DNA from: Rhodeus uyekii
Taxonomy: Eukaryota; Chordata; Actinopteri; Cypriniformes; Acheilognathidae
DNA: 64,000 nucleotides
NCBI GenBank assembly: GCA_037043235.1
Contig: JAWRVZ010000004.1
Coordinates: 4,245,501-4,309,500 of the forward strand
Direction: 5' to 3'
Both the position numbers and the translations under genes were made by a program. Every line of letters begins with the position of its first letter. The stretch's first letter is position 1. The notes below the pieces were generated by a model. It was given only the letters and a program-made list of their open reading frames with translations. It was not told where the DNA came from and searched no databases. This document shows, piece after piece, positions 52,501 through 64,000 of this stretch.

Positions 52501-55500
52501 TTTAATTTTTGTCTTGTTAACTGATTCTGTTGAATTGCTCATTGGAGAAATCACTTGACTAGTGCAGTTTTTCCATCCTGTATTGACGTATTTCCTATAG
52601 AAACAGGAAGTTAGAGCTTGATATATTGTCTCTTCTTAGTTGGTTGCAGAAGAGGAACATTCTTATTCTAGTTATTAATTAGTTAGTGTTGGACAATTTG
52701 AGAAACGCAATGCATTTAAACATTAACTTTCTCCCCTGGTAGTGACGTATGGAGATTGGAATATGTGTTTGACTTAGTGTGTACAAATGAATCAGGCTGT
52801 GACAGGGTCATCATGATAAGAGGGATCCTGAGGGAATTAATGGGAATTCTATTTGGGAGGAAGGGCGTGGCAGTACCATGATGGATATTGATCTCTGCAT
52901 CTAGGGGATCAATAGATATAAATAGTATTTTGTATATAGTATTTATTAATATTTTGAATTAGTTTTTATTTTTATATTTTCAGTTACTTTAATTTGATTT
53001 AAAGACACAGTATGTAAATTTAGCCACTAGAGCAGGGGTGGGCAAACTACGGCCCGTTGGGCTTTTTAATCCGGCCCGCCGAACTTGTATTAAACTTCCT
53101 TCATTTTCCATTTTCCTGTGACGTCATTCTGTCGCGGCTGCAAGTGGCAGTGGTGCTGAAGCTTTGGTGGAGAGTAGGCGCGCCCCCCCCAACAATCGCG
53201 GCGTGCTCACCCCCCGTCAACAATCGCGGCACACTCACCCCGGCCCCTCTGTCAATTTTAAGAAACCAATGTGGCCCGCGAGACAAATAGTTTGCCCACC
53301 CCTGCACTAGATGCTACATTTTTCGAAACAATAACAAAAGAATGTAAAAACATGCAATTTTTTCTCCCATCTCATATCTTCCCCCCATTACAATGTCCCT
53401 TTAGTGGCTCCGTATTGTAGTACTTGAACTTAAAATTGTGAAAAAATGTAATTTTAAAACTTAAAATTGAACTTAAAAAGTTGTCAAGGCCATACTTCTA
53501 ATTTGTATTAATATTTAATTTTCTTTAATATTAATATATATTTGCATTCCTATTTATTTTATGTAATATTTATATTTTAAGTATAGCTATTAGTTTTAGT
53601 TAATAACAGCATTGTATGTTTTCATCCAGATCAGCTTAAGAAGAAACATTCGCATTATGTTTCGTTTAAAAAGAAGTAATACAAATCTTTATTATTTCAA
53701 CATTTTTCTTTGTTTTCCTTCAGCAACAGATGCTGTAAAATTGAAATATATCATATAAAATATATCTGTTTTGAAGCTGTAGGTATATTAATGTGGTTTG
53801 ATATGTTGACAGTATAAGCTTCTAAATTTTTTAGCACTTTACATGGATACACACGCACACACACACACACTAGAGCTGTCAAGTTACTTTTAATATACAT
53901 CACCTCCTGTATGCCTGTACCCAACCTTCATAAACACTGGAAATAAGAAAGAGAAAAACACACTCTGAAATATTGAGGGCTGCAAGCTGTTCTTCAGAGT
54001 TATAGTATTCTCTGTACAGACAGTTCAAAAGGCAGATAAAGTCAACTGCTCTATGTGTGTGTGAGGGAGAGGGGACAGTAGCAGAGAGATGAACACACAG
54101 ATGGTGCTGTGATGCCTCACAGGCACATGCTACTTTGTACTTTTCCACCTTCCTCCTACACACTTGCACACAGAAAGCCCTGTTTCCTTTAGATTTTGTC
54201 ACACTGGTGGTTTCAAGATGAACAGCAACATAACGTCTTGTTAAACTTAATGTTTTTTGATAAGCTACCATATGCATGACAGCGCACAATTAGAGGTTTT
54301 GAGTGTTTCGGCGAGATGATGAAAACAGTGTGATAATACACATAATTTTGGTCCCATTCATTGAATCATTGTATATAAATATATAATAAAAAAGTATACG
54401 TAATTGAAAATTTCAAATTATACAAAGTCATTAGGAGAGGAGAGGGTTTATATTTTGTGATAATGACTGGCTCACTGTAAATTGCTCTCCTTATTACACT
54501 GTTACTTACCAAATGAATAAATAAAAAGCCATGAAATATTGATATGAGTTTATTTTATTGTGTGAGAAGAAAGAGTGGAGGAATGCGGCAGACATGAAAC
54601 TAGAACAGCTGTGTAGAACAAACATTACCTTAAGACAATTATTTTAATGTAAGAAATATTATACTATTTAAAATATATTGAAATAAATGGTCATAATGAT
54701 TTCTCAAGCTCCGCCTAAAAATAAATGATATCATTTTAAAATGTATAAAATGATATATTGTTAAATAAAACATTTTGTCTGCTTTTTTTATTGATTACAA
54801 ACTATCTCATTGTGTTGTGGCGCCACATTATATCTATTGTGAAATCTGGGTCTTAAAGTAAAACCAATTGATAACCATTGCCATAAAACACTGTGGCGCT
54901 GTAACTGTCAGGGCTTTGCTCTTCTGCTTTATATGAGAAGGAGGAGGATACTGTTTGGCCAACTCTTTTTCTCCTTCACAACACTTCTCTCATTCTGTTG
55001 CTTACTCGTTCATCACTCTGTCATCTTGTGCCCTGATGACATTCAGGGAGAGTGATGAATCACGTCGAGAGAGAGAGAGAGAGAGAGAGTAAAAGTAGAA
55101 AAGGCTTGCAGTGAAATATAAGATGTATTTTGCAAGAAAAATCAACTTATTTAAAAAATACGAAGGATTTAAGTACACAATTTCTGTGAGAGAATGTTAA
55201 AATTAGAGCATGCAAGTGAGAGAATGAGTGTGAAAGAGATGGAGCTAGAGATATCTGGCTGTGAGAATAGACAGAGTGTGTGTTATTGCGTTTGAAGGTG
55301 GGTGTTTTTCTTTTCTTAAAGCAGAAAGAATATTTTTAAGTGTAGACTTGAGAAGAGACTATACTTGTGGGAGTGTTTTGGGAAAAACAAGGATGTATTA
55401 AATGTCTCTTACTAAAAAAAGAAACACACTGTGCTTTGTCGTTTGTTTCAGAAAAATCTCTAACCTTTTTGTGGCAGCACATCATTTACTTTAGACCTGA

Positions 55501-58500
55501 ACCGCTATAGATCTGGATCCATATCTGAATGTGCAAAAATATGATAACAGATTCAACGGAGACAATTTTAGATTGAGTCACCGATTTAAAAAGCTCTAAT
55601 TTGTTATGTTGTATTATCTGTAATAACAGCAAACTAATGCATTGATCATGTGAAATTTTTGCAATTACAAATGATCTGAATTTTGACATTGATTCTCTTT
55701 TTCTTTCATTTCTCATTATAGATCACCAAGCAGCAGCTGCAGACCACTAAAGATCGCTTTGAGTCTTTTCTCAAAGGAGACACACAGATTGTGGCGGATG
55801 AGGCCTTTATCAACGCAGTTCAGAGCTATTTCGAGGTGAAGTATCACTGCAACAGAACAATGAAATTGACCCTTGTCCTGCTCAAGTAATCACCCATGGA
55901 ATTAATCATTGCTCAGCCTTTTCTTTTTTATACCTACCTAGTTATTTCTTTAAATCGTCATACCTATTTGGTGTTTTATTGTATTTTTAATGAAATAAAT
56001 GCAGCCTTGCTGAGCCTTTTTCAAAAAAACTTTTGAAAAACATTAGAAAATCTCACCAACCCAAAACTTTTGAAAGGTAATGTATTAATTAATACGTTTT
56101 GATTAGCTTTGAACTCCCTGCTATCAGAGCCTGCTATTACAAAGACTTGTGTGCTTTCCTAACAATACATATTTCACTAATATCTGACAGGTAGTAGTTC
56201 TATATTATGCTTGCTTCCCAAAAATAGCTTACAGCACAATTTAAACCGAAATCTCTTAACGCAGAAAAGAGAAAAGTATTAAGACATTTAAGCAGCCAAA
56301 GATAGTCTTAGTGCTTTAATATTATTTCTTTTTTCTGTGAATTCACCAAATTGTCTTCTATATTATAGTGCACTGAATTAACAAAACCGAAACAACTTTG
56401 TAACACTAGATGGGGATTGTTGTTTTAAAATCCATCAAATTAGACAAAAAACTAATAAATTAATGAATTTTTTTTTGTATCTCTGTCCATGTGAGGTTGT
56501 GGTATGTTAACCTTGAATAACAATGATATCATGAACCGGCCCCTTGATTATTGCACTCCGTGTCTTGAAATATTGCATAGCTAGCTGTAGATAACACACT
56601 ATAGATTAGTCAAAACATTTAAATGCCTTCGTTAGGGAATTATCATGCAGATGAGTGCACTTAAAGAGCACTTCAGAGCTCTGCTAAGTGAAAACACATC
56701 TCAAGCACAAATGTTTACATGCTCCGTGAAGAGATTCTTTTACAATATAGATTATTGTAATGGTATTCTAATGGATTCAAGTATTGTGGTAAGGTCAGTA
56801 CATTACTACGTCTTGTTGATGCCGTTTGGGGCTCTGTGCATGCTAATTACTTCTGCAGTATGGCTGAGAGTGGTTATTAGAACACTTTAGACTGCCTCGC
56901 ATATGAAATCGTTAATACAAATGCTTTGTGTTTAATTGTCATAGTTGTAAATAATGATTTAATGTAACCAGTAGCAATTTCAAGATTCTCAAGAGTGTTG
57001 TACTGTATATGAGCGCTAACTGAGAAATGTTCAGAACTATAAACATATACAGTACAATAAATAAATATGTATGTTTAGCACATTTGTAATGTTTTCTGTA
57101 GTGCTAACAAGTCCCAGCTTTAACTTTAACACACCTAAATTAGTTATGAAATGGGAAAACTGTGAACTGCTAGTAATATTTGTCTTAAACTTCTGAAATA
57201 AGCCTCAGGTTTCTGTAACATTTCAACTAGAATAGTAATTGCAGGGCCTTTTGCGGAACTGTAAATTTCCAAATCAGCTTGTCATTGCAGACCACAGAAG
57301 GAGAAGCTCACTGTAAACTGCAGTCTGGATTGGGACCAGACAGCAATTTAAAGCTCTATTTGTCTTCTTGAATGGAGAACGAAAGAAGGGCTTTTAAATG
57401 GACTGAAGAAAAGCAAGCACACCAATTGTAGAGAAAAACATAAATCATGTTTTACTCTCACCTTTATAAAAACAATATTGAAACGTGAATAGGAAACGAG
57501 CAGGCACTCCTCAATAGCATTTCGGTTGGACTCGTGAATAAAGTCACACATGTTTTCTTCCTTTACTCTGGTTTGAATTAGGAAACATCTACAGAATAAT
57601 TGAGAGAGAGAGAGAGAGAGATTTTTGCCCACACTGAACCCATCATTTCAACGCAGTGAAATTTTACAGTTACCATTGCTTTCCATAGCTTTAATGGCAT
57701 TGGTTATATTACTGTAGTATATCACTGTAGATGATGTTGTATCTATCACAGCATACAATATTAAAGCAAAGCACTGAGGCATAATTTTTTCTAGCAGATT
57801 GAAGTGATTGAAAACACAGTGAATGCGTTAAAGTCACCCAAGTGAAACTTTTTGAAGGGCAGAATTGTTTTCCTGGTTTTATCACCACTTCACTTTTAAT
57901 GGTCCAATGAAATGGCTTAGCGAGTGCAGAATTCTTTCTTATGTTAATTGTATTTACTATAGAAACAGGGGGCATGGATGGGACATATCCTCCCTTGCTT
58001 TAATTGCCTCTTTAGATAGTCATTCGATATTTACTTACATTAGAGTAATGAACCATACTTGGCCGATATCTGTTTGTTTTAGTTTTTTAGTTTTTTTTCA
58101 AAGATAATAAACTTTAAGGCCTGGTTTCACAGACAAGGCTTAGATTAATCCAGGATTAGGTCTTAGTTCAATTAGGACATTTAAGTAGCTTTTTTAAACA
58201 TCCCTTAGAAAAAAAAAACATTACTGTATGCATATTAAGACCAAACAATGGTACTGATATGTCAGTGCAAGTTGGTATTTAAATACACACTATGCACTAC
58301 CACACACACTTGTTTATTTTACTCTTGTTTAGGTACCATATAGATTACTAAAACTCTTGAAACTCAAAAATGTCTTGAATTATTTGTTGCCTTCCTCTTG
58401 TCTGTGTGACCTGCAGGTTTTTCTAAAGAGCGACCGTGTTGCTAAAATGGTCCAAACAGGAGGTTTATCTGCGCTGGACTGTCGCGAGGTGTTCAAGCGC

Positions 58501-58749
58501 CATATTGAGAAACGTGTCCGGAGCCTGCCAGAGATCGATGGCCTGAGTAAGGAGACCGTGCTGAGTTCCTGGATGGCTAAGTTTGACACCATCTACCGCG
58601 GAGACGAGGATCCACGAAAGGCACAGCAGCGTATGACAGCCAGCGCCGCTTCCGAGCTCATCCTGAGCAAAGAACAGCTCTACGAGATGTTCCAGCAGAT
58701 CCTGGGGATCAAGAAGTTTGAGCACCAACTGTTGTACCAAGCTTGCCAG
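36732..58749 (+). CDS. cadps: Calcium-dependent secretion activator 1 (CAPS1), 5' part: coding exons 1-3
   Basis: CAPS1 is a cytosolic and peripheral-membrane priming factor for dense-core and synaptic vesicle exocytosis. It binds PI(4,5)P2 and SNAREs. Joining 36732-37070, 55722-55835 and 58417-58749 gives 262 residues in unbroken phase 0. Exon 1 has the family start MLDPSSSEEESDGIVEEE, a Ser/Pro-rich low-complexity segment, a charged helix (about 70-85) and [20 protein letters not shown]. Exons 2 and 3 carry DEAFINAVQSYFEVFLKSDR and VRSLPEIDGLSKETVLSSWM. C2, PH and Munc13-homology domains lie beyond the window. The MCRIAYPF region and DEDERKKK-like helix fit CADPS better than CADPS2, and the synpr neighbour agrees. 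Teleosts have duplicated copies, so which paralogue (a or b) is unresolved. Confidence 0.94.
39498..39706. mobile_element. Fold-back MITE in cadps intron 1
   Basis: Starts TTAAAGGGATAGTTCACTCA, runs through TGAATTTCTTTCTTTTGCTG and AAGATATTTTGAAGAATG to a central CATTGACTTTCATAAT, and ends GAGCTATTCCTTTAAAGG. This is a typical but single-armed copy of the cyprinid GGGATAGTTCACCC repeat; the right half is strongly shortened. Confidence 0.8.
42711..42733. repeat. (GT)n microsatellite
   Basis: About 11 GT units, followed 30 bp later by a short CACACACGCACACACACACA stretch. Confidence 0.93.
45480..45760. promoter_or_regulatory. Candidate conserved non-coding element
   Basis: This is non-repetitive sequence in cadps intron 1 with clustered homeodomain-type cores (CCTAATTTGC, GATTAATTAGAC, CACTAATTGGC, TCAATTAAG) and no coding potential. 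The texture resembles vertebrate enhancers, but I have no alignment, so this is only a candidate. Confidence 0.2.
46158..46200. repeat. (TA)n then (GA)n microsatellite
   Basis: About 11 AT units immediately followed by about 6 AG units. Confidence 0.93.
46484..46566. repeat. (CT)n-rich tract
   Basis: CT repeats pass into CTCTCCC/CCCTC variants. The strand asymmetry is complete over about 80 bp, so open Ser/Leu/Pro frames here are artefacts. Confidence 0.93.
48380..48650. repeat. Degenerate GAATGAGTCATT repeat region
   Basis: Variants of GAATGAGTCATTGAATCATT and AACTGATTCA or ACCGATTCATTCAAA recur about five times between 48,380 and 48,650. This is a loosely ordered repeat common in fish genomes. 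A tiny fold-back MITE (48,440-48,500) sits within it. Confidence 0.65.
48440..48500. mobile_element. Miniature fold-back element, perfect 20-bp ends
   Basis: GGGATAGTTCACCCAAAAAT at 48440-48459 and its exact reverse complement at 48481-48500 enclose just 21 nt. The ends match the MITE family at 39,498 and 15,300, so this is an extreme internal-deletion derivative. Confidence 0.85.
48686..48733 (-). repeat. SINE tail fragment, minus orientation
   Basis: ACATTTACATTTAATAATTT followed by AGCAGACACTATTATCCC is the reverse complement of the fish SINE tail (GGATAAAAGCGTCTGCTAAA-type) seen at 16,113-16,140. Confidence 0.6.
50206..50250. repeat. (TCTA/TCTG)n tetranucleotide repeat
   Basis: About eleven TCTA, TCTG and TATG units in mixed order. 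Confidence 0.9.
50380..51541. mobile_element. Tigger/pogo-like non-autonomous element in cadps intron 1
   Basis: The left end is CAGTAGAGTTTGGTTATGTC. The right end, inverted, is CAGTGGAGTTCTCAAGTCAC. Inner subterminal motifs on both sides mention ATGTCGA/TCGACAT. TA dinucleotides flank both ends. This 1.16-kb element has no transposase frame. The interior holds CCCGC-type repeats (about 50,500-50,580) and a GC-richer block. Confidence 0.7.
51700..51810 (+). repeat. Fragment of the 14,366-type dispersed repeat
   Basis: AATTGTAATAATATTTCTTA, then ATCAAATAAATGCAGCCATG and CTGAGTATAAAAAC, match the 3' half of the copy at 61,330-61,440. Confidence 0.55.
53033..53304. mobile_element. hAT-type MITE in cadps intron 1
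   Basis: Ends CAGGGGTGGGCAAACT and AGTTTGCCCACCCCTG are perfect inverted repeats. Inner CGGCCCG blocks lie on both sides. The flanks CACTAGAG (53025-53032) and CACTAGAT (53305-53312) form an 8-bp near-perfect target duplication. At 272 bp it is non-coding and non-autonomous. Confidence 0.88.
55066..55090. repeat. (GA)n microsatellite
   Basis: About 12 GA units. Confidence 0.93.
55722..55835 (+). CDS. cadps: cadps coding exon 2 (114 nt)
   Basis: Acceptor CTCATTATAG, donor GTGAAG, phase 0 at both ends. Encodes 38 residues, ITKQQLQTTKDRFESFLKGD to NAVQSYFE, highly conserved in CAPS proteins. Confidence 0.95.
55836..58416 (+). other. cadps: cadps intron 2 (2.58 kb)
   Basis: AT-rich with a repeat fragment at 55,985-56,080 (AAATGCAGCCTTGCTGAGC, CCAACCCAAAACTTTTGAAA), a (GA)n run at 57,601-57,620 and a half-copy of a dispersed element at 58,118-58,275. 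No exon is seen. Confidence 0.8.
58118..58275 (+). repeat. Half-copy of a dispersed fish MITE
   Basis: GGCCTGGTTTCACAGACAAG, CTTAGATTAATCCAGG and ACCAAACAATGGTACTGATA, followed by GTCAGTGCAAGTTG, are recognisable blocks of a cyprinid inverted-repeat element. The expected right arm is missing. It lies about 140 bp before cadps exon 3. Confidence 0.55.
58417..58749 (+). CDS. cadps: cadps coding exon 3 (333 nt)
   Basis: Acceptor TGTGTGACCTGCAG, donor GTAGGTG, phase 0. Encodes 111 residues including VFLKSDRVAKMVQ, HIEKRVRSLPEIDG, SSWMAKFDTIYRG, SELILSKEQLYEMFQ and EHQLLYQACQ. The antisense strand is also open but is only a shadow. Confidence 0.96.
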
Positions 58750-61084
58750 GTAGGTGGGAAACATTGGAACGGGCTGAGAAGCTATTCGAGCCAGTAGACA
58801 CAACTTGACCATGAGATGCCAGGAAAATTATCACAGTATTTTGGTTGTATAAAATATTTTATTAGTACATAAAGTAAGTGGTCTCAGACTTTTATCTCCT
58901 TCTGTTTTGCTTTGAAAATGGAAAGTCGTTTGCACAGGTTTGCACTCTTTTTCAGTTGATGATTTATGTACATATTAGAATGATGTTTTGTCTCTTGCAA
59001 CGCTCCTTGTTGTTTTATTTATAAGTGTTTATTTATATATCAAGACTCCTGCATTCAAATCTTTGCACTTAATCTCTTTAAATGCAAATACACGTTTTAT
59101 GTTAACAGACTCTTAATTTTCAGTGTAATGTTACGGTATGATCACCACTGTACCGAGCTCTAAATAAGGCAAAGATCCCCTATGACTACTTCAAACAACA
59201 TCATACTTTTAGATCTAAAATAATATGTTCGTCTCAAGTGAAGGACATGCTTGGTTTTATTGTCCTTGAGATCATAATAAATCAAATTTCCCTGCCTTAC
59301 AGAAACTTCAGTACTGGCACAGTTATGATATTTGTCTAGGAGTACAAAAATCACCGTCTTTGGAGAATAAAAAGAGTAATCAGGAGAAATTTGCATGTGT
59401 CTCATTACTCACGTACCACTGGACTGTACGTAAAGTAGGATGGCTTCATCTCATTGGTCTGATGTTTTAATTACTGAGGTAGGGTTTTCTGGGGCGTTTT
59501 AAAGTCCTGCTTAATTGTAGTTATGTAGTTGTGCAAAAGTTATAATCATTTTCATACAGCTTTTCCCGAACACTACCCCCGTAATCCATTGTTAGACCAA
59601 ACAGATAGTTACGCCACAAACTGTTCCCATGGGCTAAGCTAGAAGTTGACATGTTGGCACAGCACTTTATTTGAAGTTGTCTCTTCACATTAAACTGGGT
59701 TATGAGAGTGTCTTTTTTTTACATAAAAAAGACACACATTACCTTAAGACAGCATCGTTAAAAGGTGTTAAATCAAAAGGCACAGCTGTACGAAAACACT
59801 TATTATGCACTGGTCTTAAAAAATTGCAGACTCTTATAGTCTTCCTGATATGTTAGCTCCTTTTCCTCGTCTATATTGAGAGAGAGATCCCATCTGAGCT
59901 TCCACCATTAAATCTCTCTTTCAAATGTGCTTTGAAGATGGCTAACCCACTTTTCCTTTTCTACTTTTACTGCTAGCTCAGACTTCAGGGTGGGGAATTA
60001 GCATACAGTCTCCCCATGTTCGTCACACAGAAAGCCAAAAAACACAGCTAAAGTGACAGAAAATCAGTGCTTTTTCTTATTGGGTCTTATATTGCTCAGA
60101 TGGGATGCTACAGAGGAGTTACTTTAGACTAAGCTTATTTCCTAATTAAATGTCCTCAATTTGTAAAAATGGGCAAATAGGGATTTGTTGAAAGCACTTA
60201 AGGGATCCATAACACATTGAAAAATGCCTTTAGGGAAACGTGATGTAAGGAATCGTTAATATATCAACTGATCTTCTCGATGGATGGACAAACGGTCTGA
60301 GAGGGGAGGAGGGAAGTTCAGCAGAAAATCTCTTCAGTCCTGGCAGTGTTCGTGTCAGTGTAGTCAAAACATCACAGTGCTGGCAGGGGCAAAATTGCTG
60401 CATCTGCCAGCAAATAAGCCCACAAACAGCATTTTTCTCCATTTCTGTGTGACAAGTATACCTGCAAGCACTGTTTCTGTGACAAACAAACAATGTTTTG
60501 CCTCTGATTTTCTGCCAGTTTCATAGGCAGTTTTTCATATCGTTGAATACAGAGGGTACATACACTAATAGGAATAGTTGAGTTATGTGCTCATCACCCA
60601 TGTGATCACTTCTCCTTTTCTTCTGGGGAATGAAAAGAAGTGTAGCAGAATATTCATGCTGTTTTTTTCCATACAATGTCAATGTCATACAAAGTCATAT
60701 GATGTCAAGTTACAAAACCACCTGCCATAAAATTATGACATATATGGCGAACAAGTTCTATTTTTTATTCTGGCTTCACAGTTCTCACCCAGAGCTGGTC
60801 GTGAGTTCTTGGCTTTAAGTTGATTGGGTTTCACCGCTGTATGGAGGACATTGACCAGGAGCTCTGGTGATCTCAACACTTGTTTTATTGAGCATTAGGA
60901 GGTCATTTCATGAATGTGCTGCAGCCGATTACAGAGTGCGTCTCACATCTCCCTCTCTGCATTATCAACTGCTGCAGACTGTTCTCTCCCATGATCTAAA
61001 TCACAGGACGCTGTTCTCGCGATATTAACTCATATTTAAATTTGCAGAACATTATTTATAATCTTAGATTTCATTCCCCCAAAG

Positions 61085-61485
61085 TTTGGGTTCACTAAGA
61101 TTTGTTTAAAAGAAAGTCATACTTTTATTCAGCAAGGATTAAGCATTAAATTAATCAAAAGTGGTGGTAATTCAAACAGTAGAGCAGTGTTTTAATCATT
61201 TATAATAATAAATGTTACTGAGTAGCAAATCAACATATCATAATGTTCAAGTATCAAGGATCAAGTAACTCTGAAGACAGCTTGTGCAGCTTTGCCGTAA
61301 CGGGAATAGCCTGAATTGCATTTTGAAATGTATTAAAATAGAAAACACTTTTAAATTGTAATATTATTTTAAAGTATCACAGTTTTCACTGTATTTGTAT
61401 TTGATCAAATAAATGCAGCCTTGTTGAGCATAAGAGACTTTTCTCAAAAGCATTAAAATATGACCCCAAACTTTTGATCAGCATA
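61085..61485 (+). repeat. Long copy of the 14,366-type dispersed repeat
   Basis: Flanked by CCAAAGTTTGGGTTCA and GACCCCAAACTTTTGATCA, that is, inverted CCAAACTTT ends. Interior has TTATTCAGCAAGGATTAAG, ATTAAATTAATCAAAAGTGG and ATCAAATAAATGCAGCCTTG blocks. Inverted ends and mirrored CAGCAAGG/CCTTGTTGAG motifs suggest a fold-back MITE. Confidence 0.65.
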
Positions 61486-62337
61486 GTACCTGGGAGCTCA
61501 GTTAATGATTGAATTTCATTAACAGGCTTAGTGGAGACAACAATGGTCATAAATCTGTAGCTTCAGGGTTTGGCTTATAAGACATAATTTTACAGCATCC
61601 TCCAAGGCATATGCTTTCTGGTGTAGATGGAGAACTCCATGACACAGCTAAAAGAGCTATTTAAAACCCACATTGAATACATCGCAGGCTTATATTTGGG
61701 ATGACTCAGAGACTAGGGTGTCATATCCTGTTGGCTAGTTATTTTATGATCAAAAAGCCCTTGTAATTGCTTTGGGAGATCATCAATTAGCTGGTCAATC
61801 AGTACTGATTTCTACTAGCTTTGAAAAACCAATTTGATGAAAGGTTACATAATTTTTTTTAATGATTTTAGAAATGTTACATCTTGCACTCCCAGCTGAT
61901 CTCAAAAGCAGGCAATAGGTTAGATTATTGGAAAGCATCATAAGCTTGTTTACCATGAATTTGTTTAAAAATCGATTGGGCCACTCCACATCAAACCAAG
62001 CATATTTCGTTTTTTTAGTTAAGAAAACCCTCTTTCCCTTTATCCTCAGGAAGGACTGTTGTGTGGGTCGCAAGGCCATGTGTGGGAGGCGTTTTCTCTT
62101 GGCTGCCAAAAGATGCTTCATACACCACCTGCAGTGTATTTAATGAAAGCACAATCACACATAATTGGCAAAAATTATCTGCCGCTCTGTGCATTCAGCT
62201 GGAGCAACTGCACTTTTGACTGCCCTGAACATACACATACCCATCATTGCAAATAAAAACAAACTACCCATTGCATTAACTTCACGCCCAGCCTTTCCTC
62301 TGGCTCTGTTCTTATTTTTCAGAGCTAAAATCATACA

Positions 62338-62672
62338 TACAGCTACCAAAAAAAGTATTTGGACACTTAAAATGTTTGAAGTAATTACATTAAACAACAA
62401 AATATCAAACCGAGTTACATCTGCAAACAAATGATGCAAGCCTCAATGCTATTTTTTTTTAATCATTTAACACTTTCTTTTAGTGTCCTTGTTACACATT
62501 ACATGTAGTTATTATAGTAATTTAACAATAAATTATGCATGTAGTACATGTAGTTAAATTAGTAAGTACATGTTTATTAATATTGCTCAGTGTTTAAAAC
62601 TTGAAATTAAGTGTAACCCTTTTTTCATTTTGTACATTCAAAATATTCAAACATTTTTGGGGTACTGCATGT
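62338..62672. mobile_element. Possible Tc1/mariner-like MITE remnant
   Basis: CAGCTACCAAAAAAAGTATT plus TGGACACTT at the left resembles Tc1-type fish ends. An imperfect inverted version, CATTTTTGGGGTACTG, lies at about 62,654-62,669. No frame is present and the right end is uncertain. Confidence 0.35.
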
Positions 62673-64000
62673 TCAGATTTACTGCGTAATTCAGCAGCAA
62701 ATATTGCAGGACATCTGAATGCAGAGGTACTGAACCATCTCAAAAAGAGCGCTATTATCAGCCATTTGTGCATGAATAAACAGAAACCTTTTACAGGAAA
62801 TTAGGATGGATGAATATGAGTGTAGGATTGCTTTATGATTATTTCACCACACAATGTTTACTGAACTGAGGTGGGCAGTTGTGGTGGTTGTGTTTTGTCA
62901 AATAATTTTCCAAACAAAGCAGCAGAGATGGAGCATTTAATGTTTGCCGGTGCCATAGCGACTGAAAGCAAAGTCAACACATCTTACTATAACGCTGTTT
63001 CAATAAGTCATACAGAAAACGTGAAACAGCATTTTACGGGTAACATGTTGGGATTTAGTTAATAGTGGATGTAGTGAATATAGTGAATGTCTTGTGCACT
63101 GTGGTTAGTGCTAGCTCATAAACTGGTCCATTCACGCTCATCTCCCTGCAGTCACAAATAGATTTTCTCTGTGATGCACACCTCTGGTTCTCTCAAGAGC
63201 CTCCTCATTGAATTACTGAATAGATTCATTCAGCCTTTCCTCTTTCTTCTCTCTCATTGTTGTCTGTTCTTTGTTGTTTAGGGGACATGTATACCTTTGA
63301 ATGTTGGCTTCTCTGACAGCTTATAAAACCTATGTAAAGAACTGTCTCTTGGTATTTGCAATCTAGTTAGATAGATAGGGCTGCACAATATTGGAAAATA
63401 TCTGATATTTTGCTTCTCTATGATATATAGTGCATCTTGAATGGCTCTAATTCGAAAGAACAAGACTTTCTAGAATTATTAGGGTGAATTTGTTGAACAA
63501 TTTTGAAAAAAAAATTGGATGTTCACACTTTTTACTCAAGAACTAACTCAAACCTGTTTCAGTAACCATAATGTGAAATTGATTTTAAAAGTTCTTTCCA
63601 CTTGAGTCATATTTTCACCGTTTTTGGCCCACCCTTTCAGAATGTCAAAGCTAATTAATTTTATTGAGATTATTAAATACAAATCTTACAAAAAATAAGA
63701 AATGTATTGCAATAATATTATTATTGTAACTATAAATAGTTAATATTATTATTAACTATTTAAAAACATATATAGTGAAAAATCCTAATTTTTAAAAGTA
63801 AAACTATTCAGCTTTTATTTTGGCGGATTACTGGAAAATAAATATTTTTACTGTCTCTGTTTCATCCTTTACACATGTGCAGCTCATATTACAGTGTTTC
63901 AGTATCTCAGAGCACCTCGATTCACAGTAAATGAACAAAGCTGATCTGAGACAATGAAACACTTGTAGTGCATATAGAAAAAACTAACATAAATGTATAC

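Larger units (their letters stand above)
37071..55721 (+). other. cadps: cadps intron 1 (18.65 kb)
   Basis: Opens GTAAGC and closes TTTCATTTCTCATTATAG. AT-rich. I found no further exon between. Repeats inside it are listed separately: fold-back MITEs, a Tigger-like element, a hAT MITE, SINE fragments and microsatellites. Some unique stretches rich in TAATTA-type sites (for example 45,480-45,760) could be regulatory. Confidence 0.85.
58750..64000 (+). other. cadps: cadps intron 3 (start; runs off the window)
   Basis: No fourth coding exon is recognisable before the window end. The DNA is AT-rich, with a dispersed repeat at 61,085-61,485 and a possible Tc1-like remnant at 62,338-62,672. Confidence 0.8.

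Noticed and set aside
58465..58812. 115-codon antisense open frame over cadps exon 3
   Set aside because: It mirrors a conserved coding exon and has no independent motif.
63140..63175. Possible cadps exon 4 after CTCCCTGCAG
   Set aside because: The following codons do not resemble CAPS sequence and there is no matching donor.

Overview
The window is vertebrate nuclear DNA from a teleost, most likely a cyprinid-type fish (inference). The reasons are short exons with GT-AG introns and amino-acid matches to two vertebrate neuronal genes. The window also carries an intact DIRS-type tyrosine-recombinase retrotransposon, fold-back MITEs with GGGATAGTTCACCC-type ends, a tRNA-derived SINE with a typical fish tail, hAT and Tigger-like non-autonomous transposons, and long CA and TA microsatellites. 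It is not bacterial, so ribosome binding sites, operons and CRISPR do not apply.

Layout. 1-9.75 kb is a gene-free repeat locus. It holds inverted and direct copies of a compact LTR-like module (TATA box about 100 bp before AATAAA), a 702-bp hAT-type MITE with target duplication, and two adjoining GC-rich minisatellites: a 46-bp unit at about 5.33-7.40 kb and a 54-bp unit at about 7.48-8.69 kb. The two units look homologous. 13,238-18,706 on the minus strand is a complete five-exon coding sequence for synaptoporin (synpr, 283 aa). 20,688-25,946 on the minus strand is a full-length DIRS retrotransposon with gag-like, RT/RNase H and tyrosine-recombinase frames and perfect 147-bp inverted terminal repeats. 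A decayed 3' end of a second DIRS family lies at 29.7-30.56 kb on the plus strand. From 36,732 on the plus strand the window holds the first three coding exons (262 residues) of cadps (CAPS1, calcium-dependent secretion activator). They are separated by introns of 18.7 and 2.6 kb, and the gene runs off the right edge.

How the genes relate. synpr and cadps are divergently arranged, as in mammals where SYNPR and CADPS are neighbours (established knowledge). Both products act in regulated secretion at nerve terminals: synaptoporin is a four-span synaptic-vesicle membrane protein, and CAPS1 primes dense-core and synaptic vesicles. The DIRS insertion sits in the shared 18-kb intergenic region, about 2 kb upstream of the synpr start codon. 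Everything else is intron, intergenic DNA or repeats. No non-coding RNA gene was supported.
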